A stretch of DNA of 64,000 nucleotides from Botryococcus braunii. Taxonomy: Eukaryota > Chlorophyta > Trebouxiophyceae. The notes below the pieces were generated by a model. That model had not been told where the DNA came from. It saw only the letters and a list, made by a program, of their open reading frames with translations, and ran no database searches. Made by a program: the position numbers and the translations under genes. Below, in pieces: positions 31,341 to 40,527 of this stretch. The DNA is taken from contig KV908534.1 of the NCBI GenBank assembly GCA_002005505.1, positions 107,934 through 171,933 of the forward strand, given 5' to 3'. Each line of letters begins with the position of its first letter. The first letter of the stretch is position 1.

Positions 31341-31547
31341 AGTTTTAGCTGTGCTTTATCATTCATAGACGTTGTCTAGAAGCACTGAGTGAGTCGGGCC
31401 GGACTCCGGCGCAAACTTCTGAGGGGAACATATCTGCTACTACTGTGCAAGACTGGCTGCTAAATTTCCATGACATGGAGGGAATTGTAGGGTATTGCTG
31501 CATTCCAGAAGTTTATGAGTAAGTTTGGCTGGTGAAGTGACAATAGT

Positions 31548-34500
31548 ATGACAAAAAGGGGCAAAGAAAAGGAAAGTAGCAGTGAAACAGCAATGTCTCA
31601 ACCTGGAGAAGTCAGTGGGGCCACTCCAGGGCAGTCTATGACCGGGACACAATCAGCCACTGCAGAACCAAAGGTGGAGATTGACAAGGCAGCCTACATC
31701 CCCAATACCTCTAATCCAAAGATGACTGTCATGCTTGATGATGGAGGGCGCAATTTTGAATTTTGGTATGAAAATTTGGAGGCGTGCGCAAACACCAAGG
31801 GGGTCAGAGCGGCTTTGGAGAGGCCAATGCCAGGGTCGGTGGAGAACTCAGCCATCAAGCAGTGGCTGATCCAGTCAGTTCCAGTCATCTGGCATTTTCA
31901 GATCTCATGCCACAAAGCAGCGTTCGACTTCATCGCGTGGGTGAAGAACAGTCACACTGGAGGGAGCAACCAAGACATCAACCTTGAGTGGTACAAGGAA
32001 ATGGAGCAGGGCATCAAGACAGGGGAGACACTCAAGGTCTACCTCTACAGAATGATGGATCTGGCTACAAGTCTCAGAAACAACGCGTTCATCCTCTTGG
32101 ACCACAATGTTGGGGAGCTGATGGTGAAGGGCCTCCCTCCTGTGCTGAGGCTCGAGTCCCTGGAGGTTATGGCAACCGACAAGCCGCCATTGGAGCTGAT
32201 TCAAAGAATCCTGCGCGCCGCAGCCAGCCGTGGGTACAAGGACCCACCTGCAGAGGGAACACCTCAGGCCATGGCAGCTGCAGCAGTGGCTGGTCCCTCT
32301 GGGGGGGTAGCTGGAGCGTCATCAAGCGCTGGAGCTGCACCAGGAGTGGGAGCAGTACCGGGAGTTGGAGCAGCACTACCAGCAAACGAACAGCCTCCCG
32401 CTGGCCCCTCTGCAACGACTTTTGGTGGCAGGGGGCGTGGACCTGGCAGGGCAAGAAGGCCCAGAGAGGAGCTTACATGCCACTTCTGCAAGGCAAAGGG
32501 CCACTTCATGACTGACTGCGGACCGCTCAGGCAGCTGCAGGCTCTGCATCAAAACATGCAAGCGGCAAGCGTTGGGCCTGCAGCTTACTGGGGCCAGGGA
32601 GGCCCACAGTCGTCTCCTCAAGCCTGGTGGGACCATGGATCTGGCCGGGGTGGCCCGCCTTCATCCGCTTCCAGCCCTGGACCTCCTTCAGCATATAACT
32701 ATCCAACAAGTCAACACACGTTTCCGGGGTGGCATTTACCACCTCCACCCCCTCCTTCTGGTGAGGCGATGTTTATCTCTCTCAATGTGCTTGCCCCAAC
32801 TTCGCATGGAGCTAGCAGCACATCTTGGTTAATAGATAGTGGTGCCTCTGTGCATATAGTCAATGATCTCTCATTGCTCCATAATCCAGTTATGCATAGA
32901 CAGCCTCTTCCTCTGCACTTGGCAACCTCAGACGCCAAGGGAGGAATCATTGCATCTGGGTCTGTATGCCTTGTGAATGCAAGGCACGAAGTATTCTGGC
33001 TACACAATGTGCAGTGTGTTCCTTCTGCGCATACCAACCTCATTTCAGTCACTGGTGCAATTCAGGATGGAGCATCTTTCCTGACTGACACTGCAGGTGG
33101 TTACACAGCCATGAAGGGACCTGAAGGGTGGTGTGGAGATATCACCCGCGCACGAGGTCTGTTTTTTTTGGAGTTTGTTAGTCCTGTCAGAGGGCAGCAA
33201 GTTGGCTGCAGACATATTGATCACATGGCTGAGGCGTCTCATCTTAGGAAAGGACACGTGTGTAGCGAGAGATCTCTGTGGCATGCTAGGTTAGGTCATC
33301 CTGGTGCTTGCAGCATGCAGAGGTTCTCCAAGGAAGATCTGGTTACAGGAATCAATATCTCCCTTGCTCCCTGCTCTGAGTACCCCAAGCACTGTGAATC
33401 GTGTATACAAGGGAAACACTCCAGACCTCCTTTCCCGGTATCTTCCAGGCCTGCACATCACCCACTCGATAGAGTCCATGTGGATACTGTGGGTCCCATA
33501 TCACCTCCTGCCATCACAGGTGAACGATATTGGGTCACTGTAGTGGATGAAAGTTCACACCAAGTTGCCTCCCTGCCTGTGAAGTCAAAGGATTGCATCC
33601 CAAAGGCTGTGATAGACCTGCTCCGTTTTTGGCAGACCCAACGAGGCACGGTTGTGAAGTGTGTGAGGACTGACAGGGGTTCAGAGTTCCTGAACCAGCA
33701 ATTCAAAGAGTTTTGTGCTCAGCAGGGCACTAAGATGGAGTCCTCAGCGCCCTACACGCCTCAGCAGAATGGGGTGGCGGAGAGGATGAATAGGACCCTG
33801 AAGGAGCGAACAAGGACTCTGTTGGTCCATGCTGCAGCAGACCCCTCCCTTTGGAAGGAGGCGCTTGAGACAGCTACCCTCCTCTACAATGTGGGTCCTA
33901 CTTCAGGCAGGTCCCTGACCCCCATGGAATTATTCTTTGGTGTCAAACCTGATGTGTCTGTGCTGCGCACGTTTGGCTGTGTAGCCCATGTGCACATTCC
34001 CAGTGGCCAAAGGTCTGTTTTTGGGCCCAAGACCATCCCTGGGATGTTTACTGGTTATTGTCCCCAGTCTAAAGCGTATCGTGTGTACGTGGGGAATGGA
34101 GTGTGGAAGGAGAGTAGGGACGTCAGCTTTATCGAGCACTTGAGGGGGGCTGAGAGAGTGGGTCTATCAAAGGTCCAGCCTGGGTCTGTCTATGATTCTA
34201 GGATATCACCCCCCCTTGGCAGTGAGAATCTGGCAACGCCTCAAGCAATTCCCTCTGCTGCTCCACCCACGTTCTGGGATGAGGAGGATGACCATGGAGT
34301 GGAGACGCTTTCCACTGGGGCTCCTGGGACCTCTGGACTTTGTGCTGGGGATCAGTCTGGAGACAGGACCACAGCAGCACATGACCAAGGAAACCCCACC
34401 AGCCTGGATTCTACTGTTGGGACCCCAGAATCATCTCAGCACTCGTGGTCGGTGCTTGAGCATATGCAGAATCTGGCCAGGGGGGGTGTAGAAACTCAAT

Positions 34501-36761
34501 CCCAGGTAGAAAAAATGCAGAAGGTACAAGAGGGGTTGCGAATGCAGGGGAAGTCACAAATTCCCCTTCCTCCAGGGACCACCCTTACAAGGGAGCAGCG
34601 TTATGTACAGCGCGTGGCTAGGAGAGAGCATTCTGACATCCCATTGCATGCCCCTGACCCAGGTCAGGCAATTGTGAGTGAGCCAAACATGGTTGGTCTC
34701 CCTGATATGCAGGGGCAGGTTGAGACAGTCGAGGCTATGTTCGGTGCAGATGTAAGAGATGAGAGCAGTGGGTTAGACATGCCAGCAGTAGGGGAAGCTG
34801 GTGCCCAATCCCAGTCACTGGCTAGTCATGCTTATGGTGTGCAGGCTGACATTGTAGGCGCAGCTCAGGCAAGTCTGGGTAGTGTGCCCAAGTGTGAGTC
34901 CAGGAGAGAGAGAGAGCTGCTGCTCCCCTCTGCATTGCGGAAGGTGCGAGAATGTAAGGGTGCTGCACATGAGTCCAGTAGTCAAGGAGAGAGAGAGAGA
35001 CTTGAGAAGGAATCAGATAATCCCGGCAGTACTGCCCAGTCCCAGCATAAGGTACATAATGTACCTTATTCTGGCAACCAGGGAGAGAGAGAGAGAGAAG
35101 GGAACAGCATCAGTAAGGCTGACAGCCCTGCTGCACCACAGCATAAGGTACAGAGTGTACCTTCTGTCACGTTGGGAAAAGTTCACGTGCCCTCAAACTT
35201 GAGGGAAGCCCAGCGCTCACCTCAGTGGGAGTTTTGGCAGCAGGCAATGCAAGAGGAGATGGAGTCTTTAGACACCCATGAGGTTATGCAGTATGTGGAA
35301 AGACCCCATGGGCAGAAAGTTATCCCTGTTCATTGGATTTTTTCTACAAAAAACGATGCACATGGGAATGTCACTCGGTTTAAAGCAAGATTGGTTGCCC
35401 AGGGTTGCAGACAGATTCCTGGTATAGATGTTGGTGAGGTTTTTGCACCTACCAGCAGCTATGGTGCTAGGAGAGCTGTGTTGGCAGTGGCTGCCACACA
35501 AAATCTTGAGATCCACCAAGTGGATATCAAGACAGCTTTTCTCAATGGGGAGTTGGAGGAAGAGGTCTATGTGACCCAACCACCAGGATTTGAGAATGGC
35601 AACACGAGAGTTGTGTGCAAGCTCAGGAAGGCACTCTACGGTCTTAAGCAAGCCCCACGGGCTTGGCACAAGACCTTGAGCGACAAGTTGAGCGTGATGG
35701 GGTATAGTGTGTGCAAGAGCGACGCTGGGGTATACATCAGGAGGGCCCCTGATGGTAATCTGTCGTTTATTCTTGTTTATGTCGATGATCTTCTCATAGT
35801 TGCCAGAGTGGTTGCAGAGATTGAGTGGGGGAAAGAGTTATTGAAGAAGGACTTCACCATCCATGATTTGGGAGAGGTGAATGATTTCCTGGGGTGTCAG
35901 GTCCTACGCAATAGAGTTCAGGGCACTATTTCCATGAGTTGCACTCCCAAGATTGATGCTCTTGTGGAGAAGTTTGGCGTTGCTGATGATGGACGTGGGG
36001 TTGATACCCCCATGTCCAAGGACTTCGTGGCTAGCAGCAGACCCGAGTCCTCAGATGGTATGTCACATGGGGCTGGTACCCCTCTGCCACCTGGTCATCG
36101 ATACTGCGAGTTAATTGGATCGTTACTGTACATAGCCAATACGACCCGGCCTGACATTTCTCAGGCTGTTGGAGTGTTGTCAAGGTATAGAATGACACCC
36201 ACTACCTCACACTGGAATGAGGCCATTCGAGTGCTGAAGTACTTGAGAGATACCAGAGAGTTAGCTCTTACTCTGGGTGGAAAGGGCCCTGAGCTAGAAG
36301 GCTATGTTGATGCCGACTATGCTGGGGACCTGGACCACAGGTATTCCACCACTGGCTATGTTCTATCAGTCTATGGTAGTGCCGTGGTTTGGGGAAGCAA
36401 GAAGCAGAGCTCAGTTGCTACCTCAACTGTGCAAGCTGAGTTTATGGCAGCTGGCCATATTGTGAAGGAAGCCAACTGGCTAAGGGGCTTCTTGGAAGAG
36501 ATAGGGGCTGCACCTTGGAGGGTCAAAATTTTCTGTGACAACCAAGGATGCATTTCTAATTTACGGAACCCCCTGTATTCCAAATTCACAAAGCACGTTG
36601 CAGTAAGCTTCCACTACGCTAGGGAAGCTATGGCACTTGGGCAGGTAGATATCCTCTATGTGGAATCTGCACGCAATGTGGCTGACATTATGACCAAGCC
36701 ACTTGCCAAGCCCGTGTTTGTTGGTCATCGTGATTCACTAGGTTTGAGAAGATACACTTAA
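31548..36761 (+). CDS. Copia-3 gag-pol polyprotein (1737 aa, intact)
   Basis: Uninterrupted ORF from ATG at 31548 to TAA at 36761, ending 7 bases before the polypurine tract. Approximate residues: gag 1-300 with a G/A/P-rich linker; zinc knuckle CHFCKAKGHFMTDC at ~311; protease DSGASVHIVND at ~430; GAG-pre-integrase WHARLGHPG at ~578; integrase VHVDTVGP (~643), DRGSEF (~709) and PQQNGVAERMNR (~736); a spacer of ~390 residues with two SQHKV/QHKV modules and GTAC palindromes in the DNA; RT FLNGELEEEVY (~1330) and YVDDLLIVA (~1410); RNase H DADYAGDLDHRYSTTG (~1588), KKQSSVATSTVQAEF and the end GHRDSLGLRRY. All catalytic motifs I know to look for are present. With no LTR differences seen it is a candidate for a recently active copy. 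Confidence 0.96.
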   Translation: MTKRGKEKESSSETAMSQPGEVSGATPGQSMTGTQSATAEPKVEIDKAAYIPNTSNPKMTVMLDDGGRNFEFWYENLEACANTKGVRAALERPMPGSVENSAIKQWLIQSVPVIWHFQISCHKAAFDFIAWVKNSHTGGSNQDINLEWYKEMEQGIKTGETLKVYLYRMMDLATSLRNNAFILLDHNVGELMVKGLPPVLRLESLEVMATDKPPLELIQRILRAAASRGYKDPPAEGTPQAMAAAAVAGPSGGVAGASSSAGAAPGVGAVPGVGAALPANEQPPAGPSATTFGGRGRGPGRARRPREELTCHFCKAKGHFMTDCGPLRQLQALHQNMQAASVGPAAYWGQGGPQSSPQAWWDHGSGRGGPPSSASSPGPPSAYNYPTSQHTFPGWHLPPPPPPSGEAMFISLNVLAPTSHGASSTSWLIDSGASVHIVNDLSLLHNPVMHRQPLPLHLATSDAKGGIIASGSVCLVNARHEVFWLHNVQCVPSAHTNLISVTGAIQDGASFLTDTAGGYTAMKGPEGWCGDITRARGLFFLEFVSPVRGQQVGCRHIDHMAEASHLRKGHVCSERSLWHARLGHPGACSMQRFSKEDLVTGINISLAPCSEYPKHCESCIQGKHSRPPFPVSSRPAHHPLDRVHVDTVGPISPPAITGERYWVTVVDESSHQVASLPVKSKDCIPKAVIDLLRFWQTQRGTVVKCVRTDRGSEFLNQQFKEFCAQQGTKMESSAPYTPQQNGVAERMNRTLKERTRTLLVHAAADPSLWKEALETATLLYNVGPTSGRSLTPMELFFGVKPDVSVLRTFGCVAHVHIPSGQRSVFGPKTIPGMFTGYCPQSKAYRVYVGNGVWKESRDVSFIEHLRGAERVGLSKVQPGSVYDSRISPPLGSENLATPQAIPSAAPPTFWDEEDDHGVETLSTGAPGTSGLCAGDQSGDRTTAAHDQGNPTSLDSTVGTPESSQHSWSVLEHMQNLARGGVETQSQVEKMQKVQEGLRMQGKSQIPLPPGTTLTREQRYVQRVARREHSDIPLHAPDPGQAIVSEPNMVGLPDMQGQVETVEAMFGADVRDESSGLDMPAVGEAGAQSQSLASHAYGVQADIVGAAQASLGSVPKCESRRERELLLPSALRKVRECKGAAHESSSQGERERLEKESDNPGSTAQSQHKVHNVPYSGNQGEREREGNSISKADSPAAPQHKVQSVPSVTLGKVHVPSNLREAQRSPQWEFWQQAMQEEMESLDTHEVMQYVERPHGQKVIPVHWIFSTKNDAHGNVTRFKARLVAQGCRQIPGIDVGEVFAPTSSYGARRAVLAVAATQNLEIHQVDIKTAFLNGELEEEVYVTQPPGFENGNTRVVCKLRKALYGLKQAPRAWHKTLSDKLSVMGYSVCKSDAGVYIRRAPDGNLSFILVYVDDLLIVARVVAEIEWGKELLKKDFTIHDLGEVNDFLGCQVLRNRVQGTISMSCTPKIDALVEKFGVADDGRGVDTPMSKDFVASSRPESSDGMSHGAGTPLPPGHRYCELIGSLLYIANTTRPDISQAVGVLSRYRMTPTTSHWNEAIRVLKYLRDTRELALTLGGKGPELEGYVDADYAGDLDHRYSTTGYVLSVYGSAVVWGSKKQSSVATSTVQAEFMAAGHIVKEANWLRGFLEEIGAAPWRVKIFCDNQGCISNLRNPLYSKFTKHVAVSFHYAREAMALGQVDILYVESARNVADIMTKPLAKPVFVGHRDSLGLRRYT

Positions 36762-36781
36762 AGCATGCAGGCAAGGGGAAG

Positions 36782-37475
36782 TGTTGAGTTCTGAACATTA
36801 TTATTGAATGCCTTGTGCTTTAAGTGATCTTCATGTGTGCACTATTAGGATATGGGTCCATTGAGAACATAAGGTACCTTGAGACACGGCAGATTCTGGA
36901 CGTTTTCGAACATAAGGTACAATCCTATCTAGATCACACGTTTGTCGGATGAACTCTTAAGGCTGCCCCACCGGAGTGAATACCAACTGGTTGTGAAAGA
37001 TGCTGGGCATCACCAGATGCTAGTCTTGTCCGACAGTTGTGTGTGGCACTCAGCAGACAGTCGTACGGACTGTAGCTGGAGTAACTTCGTCTATTGACGA
37101 CCTGTCTGCTTTGTACAGGTACGGTGCGGCAGTGTGTGTTGTATCATTGTTGCTATTGTGAGAGTGAACAAGCTTAGTGTACCCTGTAGTCACTCAAACA
37201 GATAAGGGACAGTGACTTCAGGGAGTATAGGCATGTACTTGAACGTAGCCGTCTAGAGCCTTATCTAGTGATTGCTTGATCGGTGCTTGTGTACAAGATA
37301 ATGATGTAACGGAACTGGTTGTGAAAGATGCTGGGCATCACCAGATGCTAGTCTTGTCCGACAGTTGTGTGTGGCACTCAGCAGACAGTCGTACGGACTG
37401 TAGCTGGAGTAACTTCGTCTATTGACGACCTGTCTGCTTTGTACAGGGAAAGCCGATTGCCCATAACCTTTCACA
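36782..37475 (+). repeat. Copia-3 3' LTR
   Basis: 694 bp, no difference found from the 5' LTR, preceded by AGGCAAGGGGAAG, followed by GTGAC. Confidence 0.96.
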
Positions 37476-39307
37476 GTGACTACCGAAGGGGTGAATCTAA
37501 CACTAAGGTCAACCTTCCCCTTGGTTTCAGACAAGGACCCATCTGCAAGGACTACTGTTGTTGCTTCCTTGTGATACCTAAGCCCTTGTAGTACTTTGCC
37601 TCGGACAAAAGAATGGGTAGCCCCAGTGTCCATGAGTGCACGAAACTCCATGCCTCGAACAGTAACGGCAAAAGTCAGGTTGAGTGGTGAGAGATTTCCC
37701 ACATGCCCTACATGACAAGATGGTTGTGGCATGACACATGCAAGCACAAATGAAAAAGGAAATATTCCTGCCTTGCCCGAGAACATGAATTGTTCTCCCC
37801 TACATCCCCGAGCAAGAACTTTTAGTTTGGCCTTTGTCCTGTACTCTAAGAAAAACCTCCTGCTTTTCCAGACTTTTTGGCTAATAACAAAGCAGGCACC
37901 AAGGCTGGGATCATGTTTTCTCTTTGCAAAGAAATCATGCAAGCAAGCCTCTGCACAATTTTTCTTAGGTAATACCAACTCGAAGGGTTCAGAGAGTGAA
38001 GACAAATAGGCCAAACAATGGGGATCCATGACCCTTGCGAGTCAAGTTTTGGGTTTCCCCTTCCCTTTCCCCTTCCACTTCCCTCTTCCCTTTCCTTTCC
38101 CTTGCCAATTACCTTGCCCTCCTTGAGGTGGTGGAAGCCCTCCTTGCACTGGTGCCACCACTGGTGGGGCCTGTGGTGCAGAGGGAAAGTAACCCGGTTG
38201 AAAAACTGGTGGTTGGAACCCTCCCGCTTTAGCTTTAGCAGCCAACCACTCCCTTTTCAACTGACATTGCCATGCTTCATGGCCCAACTGTTTGCAAAAG
38301 TAACACTCCCTATTAGCGGGGATGACCTTCCGAGAGTCCAACTTTCCTCCCTTCCCTGGTGCACCAGGGGGTCCTCCAACAGCTCCCTAGAAGGGTGGTG
38401 ACCCTTGAACTTCCTCTGGGATATGAGCTGCACCAAGATTGGTGTGGAAGTTCGATAGTGTCCTCCTCTTGGGGGGACCTCCCTGTGCATCCCCATGGGC
38501 ACTCTTGAAACCACCTTCATACTTGACCACAAAGGAGCACAAGTCATCCAGGTCTGTGAAGGGTTTCCCTGTCCCGGGGTTGATGGTACTGGCCAATCTT
38601 AACTGCACATTAAGACCCTACATGAATAAGTGCAACTTATCCTGCTCTACCATTTCATATTCCACCTCAATATCCGAAAGCAAAGCAACAAATCTTTCAA
38701 TGTACCTCTCCACACTTTCATTACCTTGGTATACTTTGTCAAGCTTTTGTCTTGCTATTGCTACTGTGTCAGTGGCATCATATCTTTTGGACATAAAAGC
38801 TTTAAAGTCTTCCCACTCTATGGCATCTTCCTCTCCTCCCTCTTTTTCCCACTTACGCACAAAAGCATCCCACACTTTAAGAGGTCTTTCTTCCAAGTGT
38901 TGAACTGCCAAAGCAACCCACTTAGCATCAGGCACGTTTGTGAGTTTAGCATATGATGCCAATTTCCGTGCAAAAAACATAAAACTTCCACGTTTTCCGT
39001 TAAAGAGAGAAGGAGGGGCAGCACGCACTTGCACCGGTTTTTGGATCGGTGCTTGAGCCTGGGCCTGCCGTGCCTCCAACTTTTCTTGAACCAAAGCGTC
39101 AACGTATTGTTCAATATCTTCCTTTGACAAGGGGCGTTTCTTCCTTTTGCCTTCCGATCCCTCGGTTGTAGGGGCGATCGGGTTAATGGAATCGACGTCC
39201 TCCTCTAACAAATCCGTAACCTCGAAGCCTTCCCGCAAAGAACCTTCCAAAAGGCTTCGGTCGTCCTCAGAAAGGTTTTTAAACCTATCTGATGTCACCG
39301 AGCTCAT
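37476..39307 (-). pseudogene. Gyp-2 gag and protease N-terminus (in-frame stops)
   Basis: Gag reads leftward from the ATG at 39307 (MSSVTSDRFKNLSEDD). An acidic N-terminus is followed by a gag domain (FARKLASYAKL... to VERYIERFVALLSDIE, about 39000-38680), a zinc knuckle CYFCKQLGHEAWQC (~38300) and a GK-rich basic tail ending in TGA at 38042. Two in-frame TAG codons interrupt it, near 38616 (LFM-stop-GLN) and 38387 (PPF-stop-GAV). Pol starts at an ATG at 38029 in the same frame and includes the protease motif LMDTGATHSF (~37630), then is cut by Copia-3. The stops look like single-base decay of an intact frame. Confidence 0.88.
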
Positions 39308-39399
39308 CTACGAGGGGCATCCCAAAGTTAGATCCTTGCATCGGCATCTGCCAACTTCCAACAACTTGATCGAAAACCCCAAAGGATTGATAACGGCTT

Positions 39400-39891
39400 T
39401 CGCCGATACCAAATGTAATAACTCAGCGGAATTTATAAGGAAGTAAGGCAGGAGGGGAGCAAGGAACGAGGCGCGACACGAGGTCCGTCACTTGGGGCAA
39501 ACAAGCGTTTACAAGAACCACCCCACCACACAGCTTACCCTTGTGGTTTCTCCAGTTCTGTCCTCTCGTGTTAATCTACTCGGCACGCGGGTTCCTAGCC
39601 AGGGGACGCCTATGATTCGGACTCGGCCCATGTACGACTTATGTCCCTCTATTCTTCGTGAGAGCCCTAGATCGTCCACTCGCTGGCGTGCTAACGGTGA
39701 CAACTATTGTTATCAAACACACGCAATGACGGAGTGCCAACTATGCATGGCGTAAGCAACCATCACCGACGGAAGGTGCTACTCTCGTTCGAGCGGCTAA
39801 CCACGTGGCTCCCACGGGCGTGCAGTATGGCGCCAAAGGGCGTCTCCCGCAAATGTCCCGAAATGCTCGGAAATCCTCGCATTCCGTTACA
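39400..39891 (-). repeat. Gyp-2 5' LTR and primer-binding site
   Basis: LTR 39414-39891 (478 bp). On the minus strand it ends TTATTACA, then TT, then the primer site TGGTATCGGCGA (39411-39400). The plus-strand AA at 39412-39413 is the same two-base spacer found between the paired LTRs at 19518-19519. Followed by CCCTA. Confidence 0.93.
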
Positions 39892-39898
39892 CCCTACC

Positions 39899-40100
39899 TA
39901 TAGTGGCAAAGGAAGAGAGAGAGAGACGAGACACCAGTCAGGTTAGAGCATTCAGCGGAATCTGTTACAAGCCGGTCAGCACCAGGACGTCCTTCGACGC
40001 CAAGACGCGTGCCACTTTCCAAAACCTTCATTTCAGGACCCGGCAGCTTCCTGCCCAAAATCCTACACATTTCAAAACCTGGCAGCTTCCTGCCGTTACA
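39899..40100 (-). repeat. Gyp-4 3' LTR
   Basis: 202 bp. On the minus strand TGTAACGGCAGGAAGC...CCACTATA, preceded by the polypurine tract GGGGAGGGGGAAGT. Contains a GA-rich run (39911-39921). Confidence 0.93.
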
Positions 40101-40527
40101 ACTTCCCCCTCCCCTACATGGGAGCGTCCTCGCTCACATCAGAGCAGTCATCACGAGCAAGACTCTGTAAGGTAAGAGTTCTTCAAGCAGTGTACATGCC
40201 GTCTACACTCAAGCAACAATATTGTTTTACACACATAGCTTTGGCGACAAGTTTGTTGAGCCTCCAATGGTGAGGTACGCCAGGGTACGTCAGTGAGCTT
40301 TGTTCATCATCATTCATTGCTTGAAATTGTCATGGCGGGCTTCAAAGTGGATCGATGATCTACACTTAACATCATGCGCGCGCTATACAGCTCACCGTAC
40401 TGAACTTCCCACTTGTATAACAACGGGGTGACACGCGGGGAGCAACTAAGCCCTTCTCCCTCCCCCGGGCGAGCAGCCATGCTGTACCCGCAACAAACAA
40501 GTGCAGGAAAAGATCGCCTCTCCGTGT
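40101..40527 (-). other. Gyp-4 3' untranslated region
   Basis: No gene recognised between the 3' LTR and the pol stop. Confidence 0.55.

Larger units (their letters stand above)
30464..37475 (+). mobile_element. Copia-3: complete, apparently young Ty1/copia element
   Basis: 7012 bp with two 694-bp LTRs in which I found no difference, the duplication GTGAC at 30459-30463 and 37476-37480, a half-tRNA primer site, an intact 1737-codon gag-pol and a polypurine tract. Inserted in the protease of Gyp-2. Same family as Copia-1. Confidence 0.97.
19040..39891 (-). mobile_element. Gyp-2: aberrant chromodomain Ty3/gypsy insertion with an extra inverted LTR; hosts Gyp-3 and Copia-3
   Basis: The unit is bounded by the duplication CCCTA at 19035-19039 and 39892-39896. 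Order on the plus strand: an LTR in plus orientation (19040-19517), AA, an LTR in minus orientation (19520-19998), the internal region in minus orientation, and the 5' LTR (39414-39891, minus). Both outer ends are therefore U3 ends (TGTAACGG). Gyp-3 interrupts the RT and Copia-3 the protease; removing both restores a continuous frame (…DYRAVNQI…). Gag and protease contain in-frame stops, while the RT-to-chromodomain part is open. Confidence 0.9.

Noticed and set aside
37476..39307. Reassigned stop codons (UAG/UAA read as Gln, as in some green algae)
   Set aside because: The intact elements and the sirtuin end at TGA, TAA or TAG in the expected places and use CAG/CAA for Gln. In-frame stops occur only in elements with other damage.
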